Below are positions 14,810 through 21,907 of a DNA stretch of 29,891 nt, in pieces. The notes under the pieces were generated by a model. It did no database searches and had not been told where the DNA came from. It worked only from the letters and a program-made list of their open reading frames with translations. Source of the stretch: a virus; the IMG/VR virus record IMGVR_UViG_3300042516_003703, positions 1 through 29,891 of that record; one strand, 5' to 3'. The first letter of the stretch is position 1. Every line of letters starts with the position of its first letter. The position numbers and the translations under genes are program-made.

Positions 14810-15289
14810 ATGCAACTCGATAGCTTCCTCAAATCCAAAGTACGCTGGCACCTGGGATACAACACCACATCGATCCCTGCTGGCGATTTAGCGAGGCTTG
14901 AGGAAGCTGTCAACAACATCCCAGATTCGTTCTGGTATAGCAAGATTGTCGAACAAATCAGTCGGTGCGACGAAGCAGAAAAGCGCACCGATATGACAGG
15001 CAGCGTGAACAATAACACAGTTCCTCGTAATCGTATCGAATCCATCGCTGGTGACGTTGACCGGACGATTGCAACATCAGATTTTAGGGACACGCTGAAA
15101 ACCTGGACGGCAATTTACATATACGAGACGGATCGACTAGCTCTCCATCTTTATGTACCCAATTACCGAAACCCCGAGCAAGCTCGGTATCGGTTCGATC
15201 GGGAAGGCTCTGAATTTATTCAAGCGCTTCCTGGCCCCGCTGACGTTGCTGTCGGCACTCGCCTTATGTTCGAAACCAACTTCCGTTGA
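14810..15289 (+). CDS. Hypothetical protein, possible head-tail connector (159 aa)
   Basis: The first 60 residues are helical (LDSFLKSKVRWHLGYN, LARLEEAVNNIPDSFWYSKI), followed by a linker and a beta-rich C-terminal half (LKTWTAIYIYETDRLALHLY and onward) ending in TRLMFETNFR. Small alpha-helical proteins coded after capsid genes are often head-tail adaptors, and the size fits, but I see no diagnostic motif. Its last 137 nt are shared with the start of the next gene in another frame. Confidence 0.65.
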   Translation: MQLDSFLKSKVRWHLGYNTTSIPAGDLARLEEAVNNIPDSFWYSKIVEQISRCDEAEKRTDMTGSVNNNTVPRNRIESIAGDVDRTIATSDFRDTLKTWTAIYIYETDRLALHLYVPNYRNPEQARYRFDREGSEFIQALPGPADVAVGTRLMFETNFR

Positions 15290-15920
15290 CGCCAAAGAAT
15301 ACAGCAAACTTATGTCTCCTTTGAACGCACAACAAATTGCATCTCTTCTTCAGCAACAAGGGTTTGCAAAAGACAAGATCCCAACGATGACAGCCATCAG
15401 CTTGGCTGAATCGGGTGGCCGCACGCAAGCATTCAATCCAAATGCTCAAACCGGTGATCGTTCTTATGGTTTGTTTCAAGTAAACATGCATGGGGGTCTT
15501 GGACCTGCCCGCATGAAACAATTTGGATTAAAAAGTGAAAAAGATCTTTTTAATCCGGAAACAAACGTTAAAGCTGCAAAGCAAATTTTAGCAAGCCAGG
15601 GTTTAGGGGCATGGTCCGTCTATAAAGGAGGACAGTACAAACAATTTTTACCGGAAGCACAAAAAGCTACAGCAGCTTTAGGTGATAAGCCCTCTCAACC
15701 AATCTCAGGGCAGCCTTCAGGAGCACCAGCGCAACAACCTGGTGGCCAAACATTTATTGTCTTTGCAGACCAAAAGAACAAACCCGAAGCTTTTCTTGGT
15801 GATTACATTTCCAACCTATTTGCTGGGAATACACCCAAAATCCAATCCAGTATCAATCCTGTTGCTCTTTTAACTCAAGCAGCATTCCAAACCCCTAATT
15901 ACCTGGGGGGTGAAATGTAA
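15153..15920 (+). CDS. Lysozyme-like lytic transglycosylase with possible signal peptide (255 aa)
   Basis: Residues 76-150 match the goose-lysozyme/SLT pattern: AISLAESGGR with catalytic-type E86, then SYGLFQVNMHGG (104-115) and NVKAAKQILASQGLGAWSVY. It should cut peptidoglycan. Residues 18-47 look like a signal peptide: basic KALNLFKR, hydrophobic LAPLTLLSALALC, then SVDA before KEYS. That part lies in the 137-nt overlap with the upstream gene; starting at ATG 15312 would remove both overlap and signal. Neither start has a clear Shine-Dalgarno. A Q/P-rich linker (170-190) leads to a C-terminal tail (about 192-255) shared with the next protein. Confidence 0.8.
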   Translation: MYPITETPSKLGIGSIGKALNLFKRFLAPLTLLSALALCSKPTSVDAKEYSKLMSPLNAQQIASLLQQQGFAKDKIPTMTAISLAESGGRTQAFNPNAQTGDRSYGLFQVNMHGGLGPARMKQFGLKSEKDLFNPETNVKAAKQILASQGLGAWSVYKGGQYKQFLPEAQKATAALGDKPSQPISGQPSGAPAQQPGGQTFIVFADQKNKPEAFLGDYISNLFAGNTPKIQSSINPVALLTQAAFQTPNYLGGEM

Positions 15921-16549
15921 TGGCAGAGCGCAGCATTGTTGACATTGGTAAGTTCCTGCAAAAGTACGGGTTAAAGGTTGGCGAAAACCCTGCATTTGGA
16001 GGGGTATCTGGCGGCCATGCAAAAGGTTCTTACCATTATGCCCCTGGTGGTGCCGCCATTGACGTAACCGATTGGCGGCCGGATGTTGCACCTGCTTATG
16101 AAGGCGGTAAACCAATTTCTTGGAAGCAACGAACAGGTGAGCTATCTTGGCGTGCAAAAAAACTTGGTGTGTTCAACGAAGCACTTGGTCCAGGAGATAA
16201 GGGTCACGACACTCACGTTCATTTGGCGCTGCCAGGTAAAAAGACAATTAGTGATCAACAGCTGGAATGGTTAGCTACTGGTCGAACCAAGGACCCGTCC
16301 GGTCGGCTAACCGACGTGATGCCTGGAGCGTCCCCTGCAACGGCTGTACAGCCACAGCAACCTCAGCAGCAGCCAGGTAATACTTACATCATCATCCCTG
16401 GTCAAGAGCGTTCAGGTACAGACAAAGATGCCTTTTTATCTGATTACATTGCCAGTATGACAGGGAAATCGCGAGGAATTAATTCTGGTATTGACCCTGT
16501 AGCTATTCTGTCCCAAGCAATGTTCCAAACCCCTAACTACTTGACGTGA
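15920..16549 (+). CDS. M15-like peptidoglycan peptidase (209 aa)
   Basis: The N-terminal domain shows GSYHYAPGGAAIDV (36-49) and HDTHVHLAL (96-104), matching the zinc-binding pattern SxHxxGxAxD...HxH of M15-type D-Ala-D-Ala/endopeptidases; likely ligands are H39, D48 and H99/H101. A Pro/Gln linker (about 135-150) precedes a C-terminal tail nearly the same as in the preceding transglycosylase (FLSDYI..., PVAILSQAMFQTPNYL). It starts in TAATG overlap with that gene, so the two hydrolases are made together. No signal peptide. They could be virion-borne or lysis enzymes. Confidence 0.72.
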   Translation: MAERSIVDIGKFLQKYGLKVGENPAFGGVSGGHAKGSYHYAPGGAAIDVTDWRPDVAPAYEGGKPISWKQRTGELSWRAKKLGVFNEALGPGDKGHDTHVHLALPGKKTISDQQLEWLATGRTKDPSGRLTDVMPGASPATAVQPQQPQQQPGNTYIIIPGQERSGTDKDAFLSDYIASMTGKSRGINSGIDPVAILSQAMFQTPNYLT

Positions 16550-16845
16550 GATTTGCTGCTGTTCCTGGATATGATCCTAGCTTCCCAGTGAAGTATGGCA
16601 ACCTGTACGGAGATGGCAGCCTCACAACGGCTGGTTTTTCTGACCCATTTAATTTGAAACGAACAGAAGAGCATATCAATTGTCCTCATGTTGTGGCGTA
16701 TAATGGTATTGAAGAGCCTAGGTTCCAACTCAACAATCCTGCTTACTACCGAGAAGTTATTCGGTCCCACAGCGATCCAGTACCTCCTGTGGCCTTGAGC
16801 CGGAATCCTACGCAAAGTGATTTTTATGGCGTATACAAAACCTGA
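16546..16845 (+). CDS. Hypothetical protein, GTG start (99 aa)
   Basis: The GTG start overlaps the TGA of the upstream hydrolase (GTGA), so translation is coupled. The product is Pro/Asn/Tyr-rich with little predicted helix (RFAAVPGYDPSFPVKYGNLY, then NLKRTEEHINCPHVVAYN) and ends DFYGVYKT. There is no membrane segment or known motif. The next gene begins inside its last 20 nt. It is probably a small virion protein; family not recognised. Confidence 0.7.
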   Translation: MRFAAVPGYDPSFPVKYGNLYGDGSLTTAGFSDPFNLKRTEEHINCPHVVAYNGIEEPRFQLNNPAYYREVIRSHSDPVPPVALSRNPTQSDFYGVYKT

Positions 16846-17056
16846 GTTACGAGAACGTTTAAAAAATCAAATTAAAGCAGGCTCTAAAGGTGGCAAACCA
16901 GGCCAATGGAGCGCTAGGAAGGCTCAACTTTTAGCTTTAGCGTATAAAAAAAGAGGTGGTGGTTACAAAGGAGAAAAAACAGAGGGACAAAAATCCTTGA
17001 AGAACTGGGGAGACCAAAAATGGATGACCAAAGACGAATACGAGAAGAAAAAATGA
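16826..17056 (+). CDS. DUF5872-like protein, N-terminal half (76 aa)
   Basis: ATG 16826 is chosen over GTG 16817 because family members start MAYTKPELRERL-like. The sequence KPELRERLKNQIKAGSKGG, then KPGQWSARKAQLLALAYKKR and GGGYKGEKTEGQKSLKNWG is the first half of a small basic family I know as DUF5872 in phages and other viruses. It stops at tandem TGA-TGA codons (17054-17059). The second half of the family is the next gene, in the same frame. Function is unknown. Confidence 0.75.
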   Translation: MAYTKPELRERLKNQIKAGSKGGKPGQWSARKAQLLALAYKKRGGGYKGEKTEGQKSLKNWGDQKWMTKDEYEKKK

Positions 17057-17080
17057 TGAACCCTATTTAATTTAAGAGCA

Positions 17081-17296
17081 ATGACTACAGACAAGGCAAT
17101 AGAACCTGGGAAAAAGAGCACCGAAAGGTATTTACCAGAAGCGGCATGGGCCAAGCTTTCTTCAGAAGAACGTCGCCAAACCGATGAGAAAAAGAAAAGG
17201 GGATCAAGGGAAGGAAAGCAATTTGTTGCTAACACTGAACGCGCCAAGAAAGCACGAAAAGCTGTTGAATTAGCAAGCAGGAGAAAAGGTAAATGA
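17081..17296 (+). CDS. DUF5872-like protein, C-terminal half (71 aa)
   Basis: The text TERYLPEAAWAKLSSEERRQ, then KKRGSREGKQFVANTERAKK matches the second half of the same family, normally fused to the KPELRERL part in one chain. Here it is a separate frame-matched gene, 24 nt after the first of two TGA stops. It has an ATG but only a weak Shine-Dalgarno (AAGAG). It is strongly basic and helical, ending ELASRRKGK, and overlaps the next start by ATGA. Either a genuine split gene or a pair restored by readthrough. Confidence 0.72.
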   Translation: MTTDKAIEPGKKSTERYLPEAAWAKLSSEERRQTDEKKKRGSREGKQFVANTERAKKARKAVELASRRKGK

Positions 17297-17589
17297 GAAC
17301 AGCTGGAGAAAAACTAGGTTATCTTGTAGGGCTTGATTTAAGCAAACTTCCTTATGAGGCCCCATTAAAGACAAATCAAGGTGATTTTCAGGCAACAGCT
17401 GGAGACCCCAATTTTCCAGGTGCTTACTATGCAGTAGGCAGTCGTTTGCCAAGGAGAAATTCTAAACAACTGCGCATGGCTGGGGACGTAATGAATTTAG
17501 ATTTAGTCCAGTCGTCAGGTACGCTCAACGCTCCTGCTTTGCCAGCTATTGGCTCAGCGGAAATGCGTACACCTGACCTCCCTCAGTAA
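17293..17589 (+). CDS. Hypothetical protein (98 aa)
   Basis: Coupled to the preceding gene by an ATGA overlap, with AGGAGA-type purines upstream within that gene. The product is mixed: a short N-terminal helix (MRTAGEKLGYLVGLDLSKLP), a Gly/Pro/Tyr loop (GDPNFPGAYYAVGSRLPRRN) and a Pro-rich end. No membrane segment, Cys motif or known domain. It closes this run of small genes before a gap with a likely promoter. Confidence 0.65.
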   Translation: MRTAGEKLGYLVGLDLSKLPYEAPLKTNQGDFQATAGDPNFPGAYYAVGSRLPRRNSKQLRMAGDVMNLDLVQSSGTLNAPALPAIGSAEMRTPDLPQ

Positions 17590-17598
17590 TATTGAGAT

Positions 17599-17626
17599 TT
17601 GCTTTGGTAGTGAATAAGTCTAGAAT
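17599..17626 (+). promoter_or_regulatory. Likely sigma70-type promoter
   Basis: TTGCTT (17599-17604), 16-bp spacer, TAGAAT (17621-17626) lie in the 60-bp gap before the next small gene. The -10 matches 5 of 6 consensus bases; the -35 matches the TTG half. It would drive the small basic genes and the two large virion genes behind them. Confidence 0.4.
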
Positions 17627-17649
17627 GTATTTAGGTCCAGATAAATTGC

Positions 17650-17847
17650 ATGTCCGGTAAGAACAAAATGCCTCCTGAGCTTTTGGCTCATTTCAAGAAG
17701 AAAGGTGAAGAGGGGAATGACGGAAAAAATCAAGATGACAAAATGCGACGGAAAGAAGCTGTCAAGAAAGCTCGCGTTAGAGTAGAAGAAAGAAGTAAGG
17801 AGTCTAAACGTGACCAAAAAGAAAAAGCTGGTAAAGCAGGCGCTTAA
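17650..17847 (+). CDS. Small highly charged protein, MPPELLAHF type (65 aa)
   Basis: It begins MSGKNKMPPELLAHFKKKGE and continues as an almost uninterrupted Lys/Glu/Arg-rich helix (KEAVKKARVRVEERSKESKR). Small viral proteins with the MPPELLxxFKKK start are common in cyanophage-like genomes to my recollection, with no known function. Its last 38 nt overlap the next small gene, whose ribosome-binding site lies inside it. Confidence 0.72.
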   Translation: MSGKNKMPPELLAHFKKKGEEGNDGKNQDDKMRRKEAVKKARVRVEERSKESKRDQKEKAGKAGA

Positions 17848-17953
17848 AAATCCAGAACTTTATACTCCTGCTGAGATTCAATATTTTAAGCACTGGCTGG
17901 CATTCAAGAAAAGGAAAAAACAAGAAAACCGAAAGGCATCTGCGCTACAATAA
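17810..17953 (+). CDS. Very small basic protein, 47 aa, GTG start
   Basis: This short gene is supported by AAGGAG (17797-17802) seven nt before the GTG, the best Shine-Dalgarno nearby. The product MTKKKKLVKQALKNPELYTP continues AEIQYFKHWLAFKKRKKQEN and ends with ASALQ. The layout, a basic start, NPELYTPAE, aromatic/hydrophobic YFKHWL, then a Lys/Arg tail, is one I recall from other phage small proteins. It accounts for the otherwise empty 17848-17953. A nucleic-acid-binding role is possible from charge. Confidence 0.75.
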   Translation: MTKKKKLVKQALKNPELYTPAEIQYFKHWLAFKKRKKQENRKASALQ

Positions 17954-17980
17954 TTTTTAAGAACACATAAGAGCAGATCC

Positions 17981-18769
17981 TTGTCCAGCTCATCTAGCAA
18001 CAAAATGCCGGCAATGGTTGACAGGCCGGCAACCTCGTCAACCTTGGTATCTGTCGCATCTGGGCAGTCTTTTTCTACGAGCCTGATTCCAACTGCTGTT
18101 GGTAACGCCACTAAAGTATTTGATGTGGATTCGTCATTGACGGACACCTCGATCAGTGGTGCCTATATCGACGAAATTTGGTTCCAATACAGCAAGAAAA
18201 CCAATATTTTTACGGACGCACAAGCGGCGGGCGTTGGTACGTATTCCGCCAACAGTACGACTGTAACTGTAACCCTTGCTGGTCACAATCTTCAGGTTGG
18301 TCAAAAAGTTTACCTAGATTACACCAGCTACAGCTCAGGTTCTCTTCCTGCCGATGAAATTATTACCGTCACCGCAATCACCCCAACGACATTTACTGGT
18401 GCGACGGCTACTTCTGTCTCTGGGCCTATTACTGGGAACGTCAGTGTTTACCAACCTGTTGATTTTTGCTTCTACTTGGTGACCACTGGCATCGTCACGA
18501 ATGTTAACCAGTTTTTCCCTTTGTTCACCGCCAGTATTCCATCAACATTTGACAATCAATATTTCAGCTTAACTGAAAAGAACATCCTGCCACTGATTAA
18601 CCATCCTGTAGTGCAGTCCGGCGCAAATTTTACCAGCGCTAACAGCACAACATCCCCCAAAATTCGTGGGTTAATGCTGCAGCGTGGTCAAGCCTTGTAT
18701 GTTGCCACCAATGGTTCAACTTCTTTGACCAATGGTTTTTACGTCGGCATTCAAGCTGGATACTATTGA
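17981..18769 (+). CDS. Beta-rich virion protein with one Ig-like repeat domain (262 aa)
   Basis: The start is TTG with AAGAG seven nt upstream; ATG 18005 is the alternative. The chain is almost all beta: an N-terminal part (FDVDSSLTDTSISGAYIDEI), an inserted module at about residues 85-155 (TVTLAGHNLQVGQKVYLDYT, ITVTAITPTTFTG), and a C-terminal part resuming with VDFCFYLVTTG and ending NGFYVGIQAGYY. The inserted module recurs three times in the next protein. The outer part could be a tail or decoration protein; no family recognised. Confidence 0.75.
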   Translation: MSSSSSNKMPAMVDRPATSSTLVSVASGQSFSTSLIPTAVGNATKVFDVDSSLTDTSISGAYIDEIWFQYSKKTNIFTDAQAAGVGTYSANSTTVTVTLAGHNLQVGQKVYLDYTSYSSGSLPADEIITVTAITPTTFTGATATSVSGPITGNVSVYQPVDFCFYLVTTGIVTNVNQFFPLFTASIPSTFDNQYFSLTEKNILPLINHPVVQSGANFTSANSTTSPKIRGLMLQRGQALYVATNGSTSLTNGFYVGIQAGYY

Positions 18770-18778
18770 TCTAAATCA

Positions 18779-21076
18779 ATGCCATTTGGAGTTGGTGGAT
18801 TCAACCCGTCGTCAAAATCGAACTTCAATGGTTTTTCCAAGGGTTTTGACGACGATAAGCAGTTCCGCAAAGTACCGGATTTTGTATTAGACGAAAATCC
18901 GTTTAAATTCACGCCAAAAGATCCTTCATTTAGAAGTCGAATCCACTTCTACGATCAAGATTCTCTGTGGGCGCGTTGGAGGCGCGGCTACGAGCTCTAT
19001 ACAATCACGCAGAGTGTACTAGGGTCTTTTGCCAATGAGAGGGCTTCTCGTGGCGACTATAGGATGTACTGTGCCTACCAGCAGTTTCCTGGAGTCTTCA
19101 TCCCAGCACGGGTATTTACGTTCCCCTCTACTAACGAAGAAATTGGCGAGCAGATGGTAGGGATGCGTGATACCAATGGCTTTAATTTTTATAATTTTGG
19201 ATTACCTATTAGGGCGGTAAGGTATTTAGGCGAGCCTGTTACTACTTCATATAGTCAGAGTGGCTCGTCAATTACAGTCTTTCAAGCTGATCATGGATTG
19301 CTTATTGGTGAGAATATTTACCTAGACTTTATGTCTGGCTCGGCAAGTGATGCTACGCTCCCAATTGTTTCAAAAACACAAAATACGTTTACGGTTACTG
19401 CTGGAGCAAGCCTGACGACAAGTGGGAATGTTACCTACTATTTGTCTACAGTTTTTAATGACGAAAGGTGGACGACTACAAGAGTCCGGCTGAGGTATCT
19501 GCCTACTCCTGTTTCATTTTTTGCTGGGGAACGTTTAGCTGATCGTGTTATAGAGCGTGACCCAGGGATTGCATCGACTTACACGCGCATCGGATCGTTA
19601 GTAACGATTAATTGTACTGCAGCGCACGGCCTTTCTACTGGCAATACGATTTTCATTGCAGTTATTAGCGGCCTTGTACAGTCTGGCCAGTACACCATTA
19701 CGGTAACCAGCCCCACTCAGCTAACAATTATAACAATTGACAGTGGAGCAACAACAGGAAGTCTAGTTTTGAGCAGGATGATTCCTGGTTATCGCTACGA
19801 CGATTATGTTGGTTATACGGTTAAAGGTACTGATGCCTCTACCAATGAAATTATTTTCCAACGAGATGACAGCTACGGGTCACGTACACCTAATGGGATA
19901 CCTGAGACTGTTATTCCTGCACACCGTGGCTTTGCTGTAGGACGCTTCCTGACGACTGAACTAAGATGGCAATGCTCATGCCAAGATTTTTCAAGACGCT
20001 CTGGTTACAGCCTTTTTGAAGAATTACGCAACCGTAGATTCCCTGTCACACCTATTACTTCCACAAAGCCAGGGCAACGCCTAAGTAAAGATGGAACTCT
20101 TACCAACGAAAGGGATCAAGTAGGTGTATTTGGAGACCTCGGCTACGTAACAGTCAATAATTTTTATCAACTTCCTGATTACAAGGATAAAGCGGAGACT
20201 TCGTTCCCAAACTTAATGTATTACCAGCTTCGTTGGTGTAAGCACATCTACGCAGCCATGTTCTCTTTGGTGCATGATGAAGGAAATCAGCCGATTGCTA
20301 TAGCAGCAAGGTATGTACAGTCAGGTCCAAATATTACCATAAATGCTTTAAATCATGGATTGCTAGTTAACACAAAGGTTGATCTAGATTTCACAAGCGG
20401 TAATGCTCTGTCAGGTCGTTACACCATTACTAGCGTCATTGATTCTAATAATTTTGTCGTCGTTTATCCATTCAGTGGTACAACTGGTGGATATTGCACG
20501 GTGAGTAATCTTACTGAACATGAATATGTAAATTCTTGGTTGCTGGAGCCCAGTGATAAGCCTATTGGGGACGACCTTGATACTTTTTATCGTAACTTTG
20601 AAAAAGAAAATAAGCGAGTGAAGTTAGCTGCAGAACGTTTGCTCATGATGCAGCAAGGTATGAAGTGGGTAGGAGGTAAGTCTATTATTGGAGCTCAAAA
20701 TCAACCCGAACAAGTAGCCAACTTTGACCCTCAACTTGTCACCATGATGATGACGGACGAGATAAGGAGAAATTCTTCGGGCGAGTTGGATCGAAACGGT
20801 ACGTTGCTGAATAGTACACAACGTATGACTGCAATGATGAATAAACTCTTGAATATTGATCCAACCCTTATTCAAGGCAATAAATTTGGGATGTTGAATG
20901 AACCTTTGGTTAATTACACCACCAATTTTCGATTCGGTATCATCCAAGGTGGAGAATATCTGAATGGTGCCCCGATCGAAGACCCGGCCACGGTAAGTGC
21001 TATAGAATGCAGTACATATAATCCTCTTACGGCACAGGATACGGTAGTTGATTCCGGTCCTTACATCAATACTTAG
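18779..21076 (+). CDS. Large tail or virion protein with three repeat modules and a SWIM-like motif (765 aa)
   Basis: The core (residues 30-150, 225-262, 335-505, 578-765) is interrupted by three beta modules at about 154-222, 265-332 and 510-575, each with HGL-x2-(G/N)-x3-(Y/F/D)-(L/I) and (Y/F)TIT or FTV. The core includes WQCSCQDF (C399, C401) and WCKHIYA (C487, H489), a CxC...CxH arrangement like a SWIM zinc finger with a long insert. The C-terminal region is helical (KENKRVKLAAERLLMMQQGM). Its size and place suit a podovirus-like tail nozzle or large tail protein, but that is inference. Confidence 0.72.
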   Translation: MPFGVGGFNPSSKSNFNGFSKGFDDDKQFRKVPDFVLDENPFKFTPKDPSFRSRIHFYDQDSLWARWRRGYELYTITQSVLGSFANERASRGDYRMYCAYQQFPGVFIPARVFTFPSTNEEIGEQMVGMRDTNGFNFYNFGLPIRAVRYLGEPVTTSYSQSGSSITVFQADHGLLIGENIYLDFMSGSASDATLPIVSKTQNTFTVTAGASLTTSGNVTYYLSTVFNDERWTTTRVRLRYLPTPVSFFAGERLADRVIERDPGIASTYTRIGSLVTINCTAAHGLSTGNTIFIAVISGLVQSGQYTITVTSPTQLTIITIDSGATTGSLVLSRMIPGYRYDDYVGYTVKGTDASTNEIIFQRDDSYGSRTPNGIPETVIPAHRGFAVGRFLTTELRWQCSCQDFSRRSGYSLFEELRNRRFPVTPITSTKPGQRLSKDGTLTNERDQVGVFGDLGYVTVNNFYQLPDYKDKAETSFPNLMYYQLRWCKHIYAAMFSLVHDEGNQPIAIAARYVQSGPNITINALNHGLLVNTKVDLDFTSGNALSGRYTITSVIDSNNFVVVYPFSGTTGGYCTVSNLTEHEYVNSWLLEPSDKPIGDDLDTFYRNFEKENKRVKLAAERLLMMQQGMKWVGGKSIIGAQNQPEQVANFDPQLVTMMMTDEIRRNSSGELDRNGTLLNSTQRMTAMMNKLLNIDPTLIQGNKFGMLNEPLVNYTTNFRFGIIQGGEYLNGAPIEDPATVSAIECSTYNPLTAQDTVVDSGPYINT

Positions 21077-21078
21077 CC

Positions 21079-21504
21079 ATGGCTGTTCAAATTCTTAGTC
21101 GCCGATCCAGCCTCCTTTTTGATAGGCCATATCCTATTCGTCTTGGAGTGGCAGAGTTGGCGGTAAACAACAATCCTGGAGACCCTGGGTTGTATTTTGC
21201 TGACAATACTGCTGGACCCTCTACTGGACTAATCAAAGTTGGTCCTACATTTATTGGTGCAAGCGCCCCAAACTCACCATCTGTTGGTTTCGCTTCTTAC
21301 AGTAAAGGTGAATCGTGGCTGGATACGTCTAGCACTTACATACACAAACTTTTTGATGGTACCACGTGGCAAACTGCTAAAGCCGTGGCGTCCCGGAGTA
21401 ATGGAAAACCTGTAAACCCTGTTGACGGCCAACTCCACTACGATAATCTAATTCCTGGTCTGTTTATGTATAACTCAACAACTGCCGCTTGGGTGGCGAT
21501 TTAA
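21079..21504 (+). CDS. Small fibre-type protein (141 aa)
   Basis: The segment RPYPIRLGVAELAVNNNPGD followed by PGLYFAD is the N-terminal signature of many phage fibres, where a short beta strand and turn dock onto the tail. The rest (SWLDTSSTYIHKLFDGTTWQ; QLHYDNLIPGLFMYNSTTAA) resembles short fibre modules reporting a displayed Trp-rich end. It starts 2 nt after the large tail gene and its stop overlaps the end of the minus-strand gene behind it by 4 nt. Confidence 0.75.
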   Translation: MAVQILSRRSSLLFDRPYPIRLGVAELAVNNNPGDPGLYFADNTAGPSTGLIKVGPTFIGASAPNSPSVGFASYSKGESWLDTSSTYIHKLFDGTTWQTAKAVASRSNGKPVNPVDGQLHYDNLIPGLFMYNSTTAAWVAI

Positions 21505-21752
21505 TTTTTAGTCGAATTCAAGATATGGTCTAAAATACGATCAAGTTTGTTGTGTACTCCTTGCATTTCACGCAGGAAATCTTCCTTCAACACGTAATCG
21601 CGGATTACCCGATCTTCTAGATTGTCCAGCCCTCGTTCCAATACTTCAAAGCGTTTATCTATCCTGCGATTGAAGTTGGACAAAGCTCTCGATAGACCTG
21701 CAAAGGCACCAACGCTACCAGAAAGCACGGCGACAATAGTTTCTATTGGCAC
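21501..21752 (-). CDS. Minus-strand membrane/coiled-coil protein, holin-like candidate (83 aa)
   Basis: GTG start (complement of 21750-21752). Residues 2-22 (PIETIVAVLSGSVGAFAGLS) form one hydrophobic segment; the rest is a regular heptad helix (RRIDKRFEVLERGLDNLEDR, then REMQGVHNKLDRILDHILN). One N-terminal membrane anchor plus a charged helix fits small holin- or spanin-like and other phage membrane proteins. It is the only minus-strand protein gene between 284 and the tRNAs, so it must have its own promoter, probably near 21776-21802. Regular heptads make a chance frame unlikely. Confidence 0.7.
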   Translation of the reverse strand: MPIETIVAVLSGSVGAFAGLSRALSNFNRRIDKRFEVLERGLDNLEDRVIRDYVLKEDFLREMQGVHNKLDRILDHILNSTKN

Positions 21753-21775
21753 TTTAGGACGTGTCTTTTCTTCTT

Positions 21776-21802
21776 ATTCTAAGGGAGTTAACAACTTAGA
21801 AT
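21776..21802. promoter_or_regulatory. Inverted repeat between divergent genes
   Basis: ATTCTAAG (21776-21783) and CTTAGAAT (21795-21802) are a perfect 8-bp inverted repeat around an 11-nt spacer that holds GTTAAC. It lies in the 155-bp gap between the minus-strand gene and the plus-strand fibre gene at 21908. It looks like an operator; on the minus strand it also carries a TAGAAT -10-like box. The remainder of the gap shows no gene. Confidence 0.5.
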
Positions 21803-21907
21803 GATTTGAAGGTGAGACCGTAGATCGAAGCGTGTCATGAATCTAGTGCGGATACATCTGCTGCTAGTAGTGACCTTGTAAAATTGATGTCACCTTAGGA
21901 TAGATTT

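Noticed and set aside
17054-17081. Frameshift error between the two DUF5872-like halves
   Set aside because: Both halves are in the same frame with two consecutive TGA stops, so a single indel would not join them.
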